A DNA stretch of 64,000 nucleotides from Isoetes taiwanensis (GCA_021234155.1 JAJEKV010000017.1:4252792-4316791), one strand, 5' to 3'; shown: positions 10,385 through 22,418, counted from the first letter of the stretch. Translations and numbers: made by a program. The notes: generated by a model from the sequence alone, not told the origin.

Positions 10385-10600
10385 TGAAAATTTAATAAGA
10401 CTTGATATAACAGAGGTGAGAACCAACTAGAATTTCAATCTTCAAAGTGCAAACAACGATTGCATATATAATGATAACACTGAAGGAAATCTTCTAGACC
10501 ATTAAAACGATGAATTTTGATGGTATTATTTTCATTCGAGACAACCACTACTGATAACTGTAGCAATGAAAAGGGTATGAATTCAATCTGACTTTAATTT
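10385..10600 (-). repeat. copia 5' LTR (part)
   Basis: Begins next to the primer-binding site with TGAAAATTTAATAAGAC. From 10415 it matches 1830-2005. Homology stops near 10600. Confidence 0.65.
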
Positions 10601-11484
10601 GATGGCGTGATAAATGTCTATCTTATTTCATATTGGAGTTATATTATGCCGGCGTTATTTCGAGATGGGTTTCATATATATACAAGTTACACACCATCGG
10701 GGTCGTGCAAAAGGGGACAGGTGAGTGGGAAGGTTCTTTATATTAGAATTATGCCATCCTACAGTGCAAGTTCAGAGTATTTTGACAAACTAGTTACTTT
10801 GCATTTTAAAACATTTGGGAAAAGTTATATTTGTTAGCAACTTTCTATGTGAGGATCTGAGGTCGTTTTCATGCCAGTTGGCCAATGACTATGCTATTTG
10901 ACCAGTCAATGACTGTTAGCGAACAGGTCATGCAGCAAAAGTTGCTCTATGGGCAAGTGAGCAAATATCGTACCTTAAATCACAAAAAAAACGATGTGTC
11001 CACAAAAACGTTGTGTATTTTATTGTGATGTGGTTCTAACATCTCAAGATGTGGTTTTAACATGTCAAGCCCTCAAATATTTACGGCACTCCCAGAAAAA
11101 AAAAAAAAAAAAAAAAAAAAGCGGGAAAAACGTGAGCCTTGTTGGAAATGGAGATTAACTTTTAAGTTCGTACTATTTTTAGCAGCACAAGATAGAGTGC
11201 ATCTTTTCATGACCTATTATACAATTATAGCATCTGATTGAATAACCAAGCATACAATGTGAGAGTGTACGTATGAGTTTGTATCTGTCTATGTTGTGAA
11301 CCCTATGGTGCAACCCTTTGAGTTCATATGGTGTAACCTTAGGGTTAACTTCTAGACTTGCCACCCCTATTTAAAACGGTGTGAAAAAACTCCACTGTGA
11401 AAGACGTTGCAATAAGCTTTTTCTATAGAAACCGATTGTGAGAACAAACATTATGATTCATAAGAATGAGCATTGCATTCTTTT

Positions 11485-11547
11485 TGTGCAATCGGCCTCC
11501 GCGGACGATAAAAGAACCTTCCTTCCTTCCTTCCTTCCTTCCTTCCA
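11485..11547 (+). repeat. LINE-like 3' tail with (CCTT)n
   Basis: ATCGGCCTCCGCGGACGATAAAA (11491-11513, split here as ATCGGCCTCC + GCGGACGATAAAA) closely matches the 3' terminal motif of the LINEs at 9948 and 55049. It is followed by a (TTCC)n array to 11546 instead of (TTCTA)n. It is probably the tail of a heavily truncated LINE or of a SINE sharing the tail. Confidence 0.5.
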
Positions 11548-13659
11548 TGAACACACACAGTATGTTATCTTTATTCGTGAAGAACCAATATGGCACGTTC
11601 GAAAAGACAATCTACCTCGCAAATCTAGAGTGCAATAAATAAAGACATTGAATAATCGAAATAGAGAAACAAATTGCAGTATAAGCTATAGATATTTCCT
11701 TTGAAAATGTGCATGCAGACCAAGCAATGGGAAAATGTGCATGCAGACCAGGCAATGGGAAATACGCATTGCAAAATATGCCTGCATCATTTAACAGGAA
11801 TATGAGAACCCAAGAAATGATACCTGTTGCATATCTTGTAACCCCATGAACAATTGACAATGTTGACAGATGTAGTCAGTTAAAAGAAAAAGTGGCATTT
11901 TTAAATGAACCTTCTAAAAGAACCAAACTGAATGCCAATCTACGTCGAAAAGCTCAAAAAAAATATGGTCTTTAACTGGGATTAGAATTTTTGACTTGCA
12001 ACAATAGCAACTCTTAGAAGCGCCAGTTTGTTCTTCAAACAGATATGCGTTATGAAAGAGGCATGGACAAAAAACATGAAAGGCAGGAATTATCTTTACC
12101 TGTGGAAATTCTCGTGTGAAAAATTGCAGCATATGTGTAGCCACCAATTCATAGCTAAGCCGTCAATTTTCATTGAGCCAAGGCCCCAATCATCTATAAA
12201 TCATATATATCCGCAAGAAGAACCAAAGCTACACGTCAAACCAATCTTCCAGATGCTCCAGAATTGCAAGTGCTTTATTTAAGATTTTGGTTGTCTGTAG
12301 AATATGGGAAAAGAACATGACAGAAACAAAGCTAAGGCAAGATTGAATGCTCCCATACCATTTCTAGTGTAGAGTTGGAACCATTCAGAAAAGCAACGAT
12401 GTATTATTCTTTTTAGAGTGTTGCTAACCAAAGTCCAAATTATGTTAGAAACTATGGCCAACAAAAGCTTGCGGTTGTGGCATGAGTCATAAATTCAGTT
12501 CAATATTTTCATGTCTATCCAATAAGACAAATATTGTACACCTTAGAAAACGACCCCTTTCCATTAGATGTTCAAAACTTGGTCAATGAGCCATTTTCAA
12601 TTCCAAACTCTTAATTTGCCGGGCAAGCTCGTCTTTATTGAAAACTTTTCAAGAGGTGATTTCCGCATGTGGATTGCTGATTAGGGGGAAAAAATTATGC
12701 TCTCGCCATGATCTACCAATGCAATCCTCCTTAATCATTTCCATTGACTTGGAACCAATGCAATGCTCTTGAATCATTTCCATTGACTTGGAACCCATGG
12801 TTTAAATCCTTTATCCATGTAATGGATTTAAAAGAAGGCAGATTAGATTTTACCAATAACTTGCAGCTTTTTTCGGACTATTCAAAACAACAATCTTGCT
12901 ACTTTATATTTGAAACAAAGAATTTATTTCTCGCTAGGGCAAAACAAAAAGATGACGATACAAAGCTCACAGAGGAGATCGACAATAAGAGAATGAAGAA
13001 CACTTTATTATGGTTAAACAATACAAATATAGATAATCCAATTCATAATTCATGTTGATGGGGATATCATGTCACTATCAGTTCTGCTCCCATTTTTGGA
13101 GGTGTTTTTCTATAGAGGTGTTCTTCGTTTTTTCTTATTAGAAATAGCAAGCTAGATTAATTTCTCAAGTTTAGTGATAGACTAGGTCACATTTCTCAAG
13201 TTTTATAATATTTTCATAAGGATCTCAAAGCTTAGACTATTCCTAAGATATTTGGTGATATGGGAAGCGAAAGCTTAGGGTTGTGGCTATGCATTGGCTG
13301 ATACAACTTTTATTTTGAAATAGCTAGTGTACACTATCGAACAATGTATTGACTTTTCCTTCAAGTAAACTCAAAATCTTAATTCAAATGTTTTTGGAAA
13401 AATTTCCCAAAAGAATTCGTTTGCCTACATTAAATGTCATAGTTGTTATTCAGGGATGGAAGCCCTATAGTTAAAACGAACCACTTTGACAAAGAACTTT
13501 GTTGCTTCTATTTTTAAATTTTTTTTTTTATTTACTATGATGTATGCACTATCAAGTATTTTGGCATAAAAAATATGGTTACTAGAGCTGTTCATCTATC
13601 TATTTTTTACCGACCCGGTAAAACTTGGCTAAAATGTGCTTTTGTTTTACATTTTTTTT

Positions 13660-13900
13660 TTACTATCCCAGATAAACCACTAGTACATGTCTAGGTAAAC
13701 CACTAGTACATGTCCATGGAAACCACTATGAGTTGTCCTGATAAAGTGCTGATACATGCCCAAATAAACCAGTAGTACATGTCCAGATAAACCACTACTT
13801 TTTGTCCAGGTAAACTACTAGTACATGTCCAGATAAACCACCAGATAGACCACTATGAGTTGTCCAAATAAACACTAGTACATGTCTAGATAACCAATAC
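13660..13900 (+). repeat. 23-bp minisatellite
   Basis: About eleven degenerate copies of a unit near CAGATAAACCACTAGTACATG. Some copies carry a variant ending in ACTATGAGTTGTCC. Non-coding. Confidence 0.8.
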
Positions 13901-14899
13901 TTAATGTGGCTAACTGAAGAAAAATAACATGGATGAGACTTTGAATGGTCATTGCATAAGCAGCTGACATTGAACTGTCTAGATTATCTCTCTCTTTCTT
14001 TCTTTTTTTTTCCTTTTTAGCACTTTTGCACAAACATGAGTATGGGGTTTGTTGTTTTAATAGCAAGGTTGTCTATCCCTCTCCCCAAAAACCACAACAT
14101 TTCTTGCAATTCTGGCCTATGCATGTTCCACACTACATCAGATTTTTTTGACATGTGCTTCTTTGACCATGAGATCTATTAATTTCCAATCTTTAGGTTG
14201 TAGAAATTAGAAACCTGTTGCATGCCACATCAGATATTTTTTACATATGCTTATTTTGACCCTCAGATCGAGAAAAATAGCTTTTGGAGGTAATTCCAAG
14301 AAAAGCACTTCTTGGACACCAATACTAACCACATCATCTGGATATCTGGAATTTCTTTGAAATGGCATTGACTTGAACTTCCAAGAAATCCCTTATCCAC
14401 CATACACCTATCCTGGTAAAGGTTTAACATCTGCGCACAAAGTAACGTTAGAACAGCATCATTTAACGACACATAGTTTTTATATTAAAAAGAGTTAAGC
14501 CCTCAAACTCTAATGTTTTAGTCGTTTAAGAAATTAAAACCCTTGATTTGGGCATAATTGGCAGGGCCCTTAGGGGCTGGTTTATCGTCCCACATAGAAA
14601 TACAATAACCCGAAAATTGGGCGGTTGGGAATAGCGGGCAGGGCCCTTATGGGCTAGTTTATTACCCACATAAAAATAAAACTAGCCTCAAATTGGATGG
14701 GCACCCAATTTAGAGATAAATGGCATGCCACCAAGTGGCTAAGCCTAGAGAAACACATTCAAATCGGATGGACCTCCAATTTGGAAATATATATCATTTC
14801 TAAAATGTCCTACACCTGCAAAAGGACCGTCAAGCTGGGCGGTCCAATTTGCAGAGTTTCAACCAAGGGTTTCTAACTACAGCAAATCATAGAAAAAGT

Positions 14900-16440
14900 A
14901 GAATTCCATTTTTAATACAACTTACTATTGTTGTTTCGAATGATTACATCTTCCAAAGGACACATGAAATATCGTTTGGTTGCATGCGAACGCAGAGCAG
15001 AGTCTGTGACCTGGTGAATCTGGCATTTGTGTTCCTTGCACTCAGCATCGAACCACTGGTTGCGGGGGTAGGTGGTGGTCCATATGGTCCTGTGAGGGCA
15101 GTCTCCCCCAAAGCACCTCTTTGCGGCAGTACCTAGCATGTCAATCAATCTTTCGGTTTATTGCTGTAGCATAGGGCATTGTATAGCACCGGAGGACCGA
15201 ACAGTCTGTCAGGCCGGTTGTAGATATAGTGGCAGGTGATCCGAGTCAACCTCCTCATCCCCGCTGCCTATTTCCACTGAGAAATGCTTGACCACCTGCA
15301 TATCCTGCTCAGCTACCAATATATACTCCGCCACACTGAATCCACCACCCTAGTTCTCGTGTCTGCAAGTGCTCATGCTGGAGGATAGCCATTGTGCGAG
15401 TCCATTGCAAATGAATCAGATCAAAATTGCCGCAACGCAAAAGCAGCTACCTACCATAGCATGTGACCTGAGTGTCATCTGATGCTTGTGGCCAGGTTTC
15501 CTCTATGGGATGCAGTTGCAAGGTGTCATCAGCCAAGGGGTCGAACCGCCTGGGCTGTTCCACTCCTATACGTGTGTTGAAGTCTCCAAGGATGATAACG
15601 CTGCCCAACTACTTGTGCTGCTATATGTCATCATATAGATCGACATAGGGATCTAGCCTATTAACATCCGAGTGGGCATGATAGAAGTTGCTCTCGGCAT
15701 GTGGGAAGCAGCAGGCCGCCATAAGGAGAGGGCGGCCATTGCAGTTTTCTACACGCACCCACAAGTACTGGTTGTGCCTGTCAGTCTTGCACAGGTAGGT
15801 TGATTGTGCAAGGGTTGTGCAGTAGTAGCAAGTGAAACCTCTATGTCCCTGCTTCCCTGTGCAGCCATTGAAGAGTGAGTATTGCTAGTATCTCTACAGG
15901 TCGGGTAGCATGTGGCCCTCATGCTCCCATATCTCCACGAGGAAGATGAGATCTATGTCTGTAGCAATTGAGTTGAGAATATCGTCCTTTTGCCATGGAA
16001 AGCCTCAACAATTTCAGGAGATCACGCGAAGGCAGAATTCCTATTTGCTTGTGAGAACGGCGGCTGCAGGCTCAGTGGCGGTAGCAGCAGTGGAAGCAGC
16101 ATGCGGTGTGCGGTTAGAGGCCGCTGAGGCCACTGGAGTGGTGTATGCAGCTGGAGCAGGTCAAGCAGGCAAAGCTGGCGCATGACCAGTAGCGGCTGGA
16201 GCCTCGGCAGAAAGGCCCTAAAGGCTCGCAGGCTCAGTAGCAACAGTGGTTGGTGGCCGGAAGACCTGCATCTTGGCCTGAACAAGTCCAAGAGCTCCCC
16301 TTATATGAAGGCAAGTTGGAATCATAAAATAAAGAAGGCAAGCCCTTATCTGGAATGGGCATGACCACAGAAGATGAAGGCAAATCCCTAATCTCCCTCG
16401 TCACACAATTGAACAAGGTGTTGTGCACGAAGGGTTGCCC
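14900..16440 (-). mobile_element. Truncated LINE (endonuclease part)
   Basis: On the minus strand, 16025-15980 reads S-stop-NC-stop-GFPWQKDD followed by IDLIFLVEIWE. This is the same endonuclease start as the LINE at 6541, with the Trp and Arg codons now TGA. LGDFNTR lies at 15590-15570. The fragment ends with LGTAAKRCFGGDCP and RNQWFDAECKEHKCQ at 15130-15030, matching 7500-7640 of the other copy. RT and 3' tail are absent: homology stops near 14910. This is unusual, because LINEs normally lose their 5' end, so later deletion or insertion removed the 3' half. The 5' edge lies in an Ala/Leu/Pro-rich low-complexity stretch at 16000-16440. Confidence 0.75.
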
Positions 16441-16569
16441 TCTAGCTCCTGGAGGGTGTGTTTGCTTGAGATCTGCCGGCTGTGTGTGTATGATTCAGTA
16501 CTATTCATTTTCTAACAATACAATTTCATTAATTCATATCTTGCAACTATTATTCACACAGAAAGACAC

Positions 16570-16905
16570 ATGCATGACAATGGTAGAGGATTAATTCGAA
16601 TCGTAGACGAAGAATACTCAGCCAAACTCTCCTTAATGAGTATGCATATGTGATGGCTATAGGAGGGAGGTACTCTTTACACTGTCACTGATGTTGAGTA
16701 GCTTGGTGATTGGATGAGATCCTGCTTGGAAGCCCACCCATTGTTTGAAAAGATTACTGAGAAAGAGCTTTTAGAAGATCCAGTTGTAGAGTTGCTGACA
16801 ACAACATCAGAAGAACGGCAAAAGGCTGCCAAAAATCATGGACAGACATACCAAGCTATATTTAGGCGAGTAGTTGACCAAGATTCTAATGTTGCAGGTT
16901 GATGA
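16570..16905 (+). pseudogene. TRM8: tRNA (guanine-N7)-methyltransferase fragment, copy A
   Basis: Translated in two frames this gives RRRRILSQTLLNEYAYVM, then (after a frameshift near 16665) YTVTDVE-stop-LGDWMRS, then HPLFEKITEKELLEDPVVEL, TSEERQKAAKNHGQ and AIFRRVVDQ. That is the C-terminal third of the TRM8/METTL1 family, the catalytic subunit that makes m7G46 in tRNA (EYAYVL..GG..Y.ITDV.ELH.WM, EHPLFE, EDPV, EEGKKV.RNGG..F.AIFRR). The catalytic SAM-binding part is not present. No start codon fits. Two more fragments of the same gene lie at 17.0 and 19.4 kb. The stop between TDVE and LGDW and the frameshift make this a pseudogene piece. Confidence 0.75.
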
Positions 16906-17008
16906 CACAAACTTTTTGTTTTGAAGCTATTGGATCCACTACATGGTTTCTTCTTGTTTATAACACAATAACAATATTTGATGATGCAGCAAAAAAAAAA
17001 CATTAGAT

Positions 17009-17095
17009 GGGCAAAAGGTTGCCGGAAATCATGGATAGACATATCGAGCAGTATTCATGCGAGTAGCTGACCAAGCTTCTAATGTTGCTGGTGGA
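17009..17095 (+). pseudogene. TRM8: TRM8-like fragment, copy B
   Basis: A short repeat of the end of copy A: GQKVAGNHG, a stop, then YRAVFMRVADQASNVAG. It starts within 30 bp of an A-rich run at 16991 and ends at the fold-back element. It covers only the last 30 residues of the family. Confidence 0.65.
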
Positions 17096-17110
17096 TAATA
17101 TGAGCTTTTG

Positions 17111-17555
17111 ACCAACACATAACTACCATTGACATTAATTAACACAACCATTGGGTCCAACATATTTAAATTAAAATCCCCCTTAAACCCCCTTTGGTTT
17201 GGGTGCATATTCACACGGGGGGTGACTCCGGGCAACGAGAGCTGTTGGATAGGCATATTCACCCCTTATTCCTTAATCTACACCGTACGTAAAGTTCCTC
17301 GTTTGTGGAGTATGCAAGTACAAAATTTGCTATACTGTATAACATGATTCGCAAAATACTATAAGATTTCAAGCGGAATACTATATGATGTTGATTTTGT
17401 ACGTGCAAAATACAATTATGAGGGCTCTCGCTGCCCTACGTCACCCCCCGTGTGAATATGCACCCAAACCAAAGGGGGTTTAAGGGGGATTTTAATTTAA
17501 ATATGTTGGACCCAATGGTTGTGTTAATTAATGTCAATGGTAGTTATGTGTTGGT
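17111..17555. mobile_element. Fold-back element with 116-bp arms
   Basis: Arms 17111-17226 and 17440-17555 are near-perfect inverted repeats of 116 bp each (outer end ACCAACACATAACTACC, inner end ACACGGGGGGTGAC). They enclose a 213-bp core without coding capacity. The core and right arm recur at 34690-35000. No clear target-site duplication is visible. It is best read as a MITE or fold-back transposon of unknown superfamily. Confidence 0.75.
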
Positions 17556-18295
17556 TGTTAATGTCAATGGTTGTTATGTGTTGGGGGATTTAATTTTTAT
17601 ATGTTGAATGTTAATGGTTTGTGTTGCAAAAAAAATTTTTTGGCCTCTTCGAGGCCTTAGGGATGTCCCCTCCCCCACCGGGTGTGACAAAAATTTTAGA
17701 ATTCAAACCAGAAAAAAACTAGAATTCATTTGAGGCTTTCATCACCTGTAGCTTTTGAATTTCATCACGATAAAACAAATAGAACATAAGTAAAAGTTAC
17801 CATAAAGATAGAGCGGATTGATCCCATTATTCTGAAAGTCATAAAGTTTGCAACACCCATACACAAACATTTTTCAACTGGAATTTAACAGCAGCCTTTG
17901 GCCTCCATGGATTCTTGTGGTGAGAAACCAAAGTGGGAAACTTTTCTGCTTGTTAGCACAAGGATCTAGAAGCCTTGGAATTTGCTTAATAACTGCCTCA
18001 AAATCTAAAAATGCATGGTAATTTTTTGCAAGCTTCATTCGGAATGAGCCATAAAACAATATCCAATAGCGCAATCCTATATTAATGAGCTGGTAGGATG
18101 TGAAAGCCTACCAAACCCGGCCGAGAAATTGCTGTTTTAACATAGATAACTTAACCAAACATATACATATCATACATCTTCAAAAAGATTCGGAAAGAGC
18201 TTTCCAACGCAATAAAAATCATCTCAAACAGAGCTCTGGATCAAAAGTTGTGATAAGAAATGTGTTGCCGGCGGGGAAACTGCACTACATGCGCC
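17556..18295. other. Non-coding; TTC-loop hairpin at 17642
   Basis: After a partly repeated copy of the right-arm end (17556-17630), the run AAAAAAAATTTTTT leads into the hairpin GGCCTC-TTC-GAGGCC (17642-17656). A matching hairpin follows the second copy of the element at 35022. The rest shows no gene. Confidence 0.5.
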
Positions 18296-18530
18296 CTTCA
18301 AGCCCACAAAAAGAGGGCTTTTGTTGTAAGCCATTGGTTGTTGACCATTATGCACCACACGCACAAAAAACGGACTTTTGTTGTGAGCCATTGGTTGTTG
18401 ACCATTATGCACCACACGCACAAAAAAAGGGCTTTTGTTGTGAGCCATTGGTTGTTGACCATTATGCACCACACACACAAAAAAAGGGCTTTTGTTGTGA
18501 GCCATTGGTTGTTGACCATTGGGAAAAAAA
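18296..18530. repeat. 60-bp minisatellite, four units
   Basis: Four tandem copies of a 60-bp unit containing GCTTTTGTTGTGAGCCATTG and GTTGACCATTATGCACCACA. Because 60 is a multiple of three, several frames stay open through it (20-residue repeats such as FCCEPLVVDHYAPH). These are treated as by-products, not genes. Confidence 0.85.
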
Positions 18531-18539
18531 AGGTTAAAA

Positions 18540-18690
18540 TCAATGGCTCAGAAATGGTGCACTCTAGATGTACGCATTAGTACATCCATTTGAATACATC
18601 ACGAAATCATAGGAAAACCTTAGTGAAAAGCGTACAAAAACACAAAGAAAACCCCCTGTTATTATACTACATATTCTTATTTATGGCAGC
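18540..18690 (+). repeat. Dispersed repeat (matches 36530-36670)
   Basis: Contains GAAATCATAGGAAAACC, AAAAGCGTACAAAA and AAACCCCCTGTTAT in the same order and spacing as at 36590-36660. Non-coding, class unknown. Confidence 0.6.
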
Positions 18691-19368
18691 AATGTTTGAT
18701 GATACCATTAAAAAATTTATTGGCCGAGCAATTCCTTCTTTACTTTAAACATTGGAGGGTAGTATAGATTTATGTGTGAAAGTACATATTTATGAGCTAT
18801 AAAGTATGCTTCCATGATGCTGGAATGCATTTGAGTTATTAAAATAAGTACCAATTGGAGTGATAACTTCTGTAGTTATTTTCTTATATCCTTTCCCCAT
18901 ATCCATTCCACAAGCTGATAAATATACACAGAGGCCTCACCCTCTGACGAGCTGGCCTAATAGAAGTGACCACTGGTTATTCTGGCATTGTTTGTTGATC
19001 CTGACCTCAATGGCTTATTTTGGCCTCAGAATTATTTGTTGTTCCTGACCTGTATTTAAGCTGGTCACATTTAAATGGACCTAGAAAACCTCTGGAAGGG
19101 GGTAGTGCAATTGGCACTAAGAAATTTGCTTAATGAGAAGCATCAGAGAAAACTGTATTTTAGCAAGAATTTTGTATTTTAGGTGTGTTACTGTAACGTG
19201 CAAGTTGAGAGACAAGGTCATGTTATGGGACCTGACTCTCTTTCTGTATTTTATCTGCAACTTGTTGGGATCACTGTTATATTGGCTCGACTATGCTCTA
19301 ATTATAAATGCAATAATTTCTCAAACTAAATTTGCCTTTTGATCCTTTGTGGGCTAGAGATCCATTGA

Positions 19369-19800
<432 letters not shown>

Positions 19801-20000
19801 TTGTGAAGCCATTTTGTCTAACACATGGATTTCTGATTTATAACAGTAATGTTTGATGATACAATAAAAAGAAATTATTGGACAAGCAATTCCTTCTTTA
19901 TTTTGTTTGTTTCTGGATTTGCCAAAACTTGGTGTAGCTTAATCGCTTGCAACGGATTCATAATAATTCATCCGTACTCACTGTTTGTTTCATTGTCGCT

Positions 20001-21440
20001 TCAGTTACTAGGAAACCGATGTTCCAAAAAGTGTTCAATTGTTCTCACGGGAACTACTTCATCTTGTATGCTGCCAGGTGGGATGTTCCATGCACCATAA
20101 CCTTTCCAGGATTTTGGAACAAATTTTTCAAGAAGAACTCTTACCTCCTGGACTCGTCGTTTATCATCACACATTACTGCAAGGCATTCTGCAGCACGAT
20201 TTCTTACAATGGATGGACCCCCAAATTTCAGGACCAAATCTAGAAACTTTGGAAGGATTCTTTCCCTCGGTACAATATCTGTGGTGTTGCTACTTAGTAT
20301 CAGCAGTTTTAATAACAGCAATAAGGCTGCATAGCCTTCGGCCAGTACTAGTTTTACTGGCATCAGAGATTGGAATATTCAGTGTGAGAAAAGATGCCAC
20401 AGTATGGATGAGTTCCTCGGATATCATGTAATCTGCTATTCAGAGTGTGTAGCAGTGTAATGAAGCAACAACATTGCAGGTTGAGCAAGAGTTCGGCACT
20501 GACCATTTAAGCTGCTTGTCAGATCACACAAGGGGAGAAAGATGTCAATGTTGGAATTGCCCGATAAAAGAGAAGGCCGAAGTCTGAAAAGAAGCAACAG
20601 GGCTAACAACAGCCTTCTTCGATCATGAAAGGTAAGCTGATCAGTATATAAGCCGTCAGTTGCCAACAACTAATGTTTTCCGAATCTCTTGAACAAAGCG
20701 ACCTTCCAGTATTGACTTGAAGGCATATTCAGGTTGTCGAAGGAATTGATCAATAAAAAATCCTCTCAGATACAGCTCTCTTGCATAATCATCATATTCA
20801 TCATCTCTATAGGTAGGTCTATATTCATCATCTCTATAGGTAGGTCTGCTTCTTTACCTGAAATAGTTACAAGTACATAATGTAGAAATATTGGTCTTGG
20901 GCGTGCTAGTGACCATTGGGGAAGGCCACATATTTCTTTGTTATGTACAAGGTTTTGGACCTTTGTTGAAAGTAGTTCCAACTTTTACCCGCAAGTCCTC
21001 ATTCCATACAAGTCGGGGAGACTGGAAATCCCCATCATATACTCTGCAAGCTTCTTCTGGATTGCGGGCAATTGTTGATAAAAGATCAAGTGGGCGTAGA
21101 AGTAATAGGGGATGAATAACTAATGGTTCGTGCTCATCTTCTCTGCTATGCTCAATAGCATTCAACAATTCATACATATCAGTGACCTTACCAATTCCTG
21201 TGCCCAGAGCACCTTTCTCATGTGAAGCACCATTTGTATAACTCTTCCTTTCTGCTAAATCTTTCATAAGCTTTGCCCGTCTACTCACACCATTTCCTGC
21301 CAGTAAAAGCTGCCCAATAGTTCGAGCAGCTAGAAGTCTACTTGCTAAATACAGTGGCCTCAACCATGCTTAGTGGCCTCAACCATGCTTCTGTTTCGTT
21401 AGGTAGTCCTGATCCACGTATAACAGACAATTCAAGCTTA
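20001..21440 (-). pseudogene. ARM/HEAT-repeat protein relic (DNAJC13/GRV2-like?)
   Basis: Several minus-strand exon-like blocks run in order. 21440-21345 has SGLPNETEAWLRPLSMVEA. 21363-20985 has TRTIGQLLL-like AARTIGQLLLAGNG, then HPLLLLRPLDLLSTIARNPE and RLVWNEDLRVKV. 20860-20690 has DDYARELYLRGFFIDQFL. 20640-20436 has DRRRLLLALLLLFRLRPSLL. 20363-20001 has VRNRAAECLAVMCDDKRR, with a C-terminal stop at 20001. The helical Leu-rich blocks look like ARM/HEAT repeats. The WNEDLR motif followed by a YLRGFF...FL block recalls the repeated W-N-x-x-x-R units of the endosomal protein GRV2/DNAJC13, but this is weak. A frameshift near 20350, a stop inside 20655 and two small tandem duplications (24 bp at 20795-20845, 17-19 bp at 21355-21390) argue for a pseudogene. 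Confidence 0.45.
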
Positions 21441-21867
21441 CAAAACAGAGCAAGTAGAGGCAAAATCACCACACAACTAGCAAAATGATTAGTGGCTTGT
21501 ATAGTAGCAAGTATTTTCTCACTGAGGACATAAAACATGTCATGTTGTGTAAAGAACCTCATCCACAATAATTGCAAACAATGGCAAATATGGTGGAAAA
21601 TATGATTGCTACTACAAGTGAAACTTGCAAAGTAGAGGGCATAATAATGCCATACAATATGATGGAGAATTTGGCAAATCAGAACAAGATTTGAGCAACT
21701 AGCATTCCTTGATCTTGAGAACAAAAAAAATACCTGCATCTTCAATTTGTGCATCTGGTGCTTAGAATAAGACAGAACATGGATAAATTTAAAACTCATA
21801 TAACATTCACAGACCGTGCTACGCATTGAAAGCACCAATGACCTCAATTTTGTGAGCAAAACCCCAC

Positions 21868-22042
21868 TGCTCTGATATGCCAAAGTCTGCCTTTAATTAT
21901 CACATGTTTGCAGAGCACCTAATTGAATATCTTGCCAGAGAAATAGCTGGTCCTTTTGATCCACAGGGGGCTACAATTGGTTTGGTTTCCTCCACTGCTC
22001 TGATATGCGAAAGCCTGCCTTTAATTATCACATGTTTGCAAA
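21868..22042. repeat. 46-bp direct repeat pair
   Basis: CACTGCTCTGATATGC...TTAATTATCACATGTTTGCA occurs at about 21869-21914 and again at 21995-22038. The plus strand between them reads LIEYLAREIAGPFDPQGA, which looks protein-like but was not identified. Confidence 0.6.
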
Positions 22043-22418
22043 GAATATAATCGTCCAATTAAGGATGTCTCTCTTCTTCCTCATTAAGCAAGAAACAGCA
22101 CTCAATTCTACCACAGTTAGGATTACTATTCTACAGTGCTGGTACAATAGTGCTAGAAATATTTCTGCTATAATGTCTCTACAATTTTCTGTGGCCCTGA
22201 CACACTTTTCCAGCACCTGGTCATTGTATCATTTAATTTTGCGGGAAAATGTACACAGGTTTTGGCAAACGCAACCCGAGCCCAACTGGGATTTAAAAAA
22301 CCAACTAAATTAGAGACTTTGGAAACTGTTTCAAACTTTGAAACTCTTCAAAGCTCCAACTTGCAAGCTCCAAAGCTGTGATTCAGATTCAATTATGGAT
22401 GGAGGATGGTGGCTATAT

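Larger units (their letters stand above)
1785..10600 (-). mobile_element. Ty1/copia retrotransposon, split by a LINE
   Basis: On the minus strand the order is LTR, primer-binding site, gag, zinc knuckles, protease, integrase, reverse transcriptase, RNase H, LTR, the copia order (integrase before RT). About 185 bp at 1830-2005 and 10415-10600 are direct repeats of each other (both contain AACCAACTAGAATTTCAA), marking the two LTRs. The primer-binding site complement GCTCTGATACCA lies at 10372-10383. A LINE of about 4.3 kb sits inside gag. All domains carry frameshifts or stops, so the element is dead. The outer LTR parts no longer match, so full LTR limits and a target-site duplication could not be fixed. 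Confidence 0.8.
10601..14900. other. Non-coding region with small repeats
   Basis: No gene recognised. It holds an A-tract at 11096-11120, a LINE-tail remnant at 11485-11547, and a 28-bp tandem pair at 11703-11758 (core ATGTGCATGCAGACCA). A 41-bp tandem pair lies near 12720-12800 (ATCATTTCCATTGACTTGG), the minisatellite at 13660-13900, two diverged copies around 14136-14180 and 14222-14268, and a 74-bp tandem pair at 14560-14702 (GGCAGGGCCCTTA). Open frames here are short and look random. Confidence 0.6.

Noticed and set aside
13660-13900. Regularly spaced repeats that could suggest a CRISPR array
   Set aside because: Units are contiguous and degenerate with no unique spacers, in plant DNA.
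16022-16291. Leu/Pro-rich minus-strand frame of 89 codons
   Set aside because: Low-complexity GCAGC-type composition at the edge of the LINE; no independent support as a gene.
18100-18580. Overlapping frames of 80-145 codons on both strands
   Set aside because: Created by the 60-bp tandem repeat, which keeps every frame open; no domain and no codon signal.
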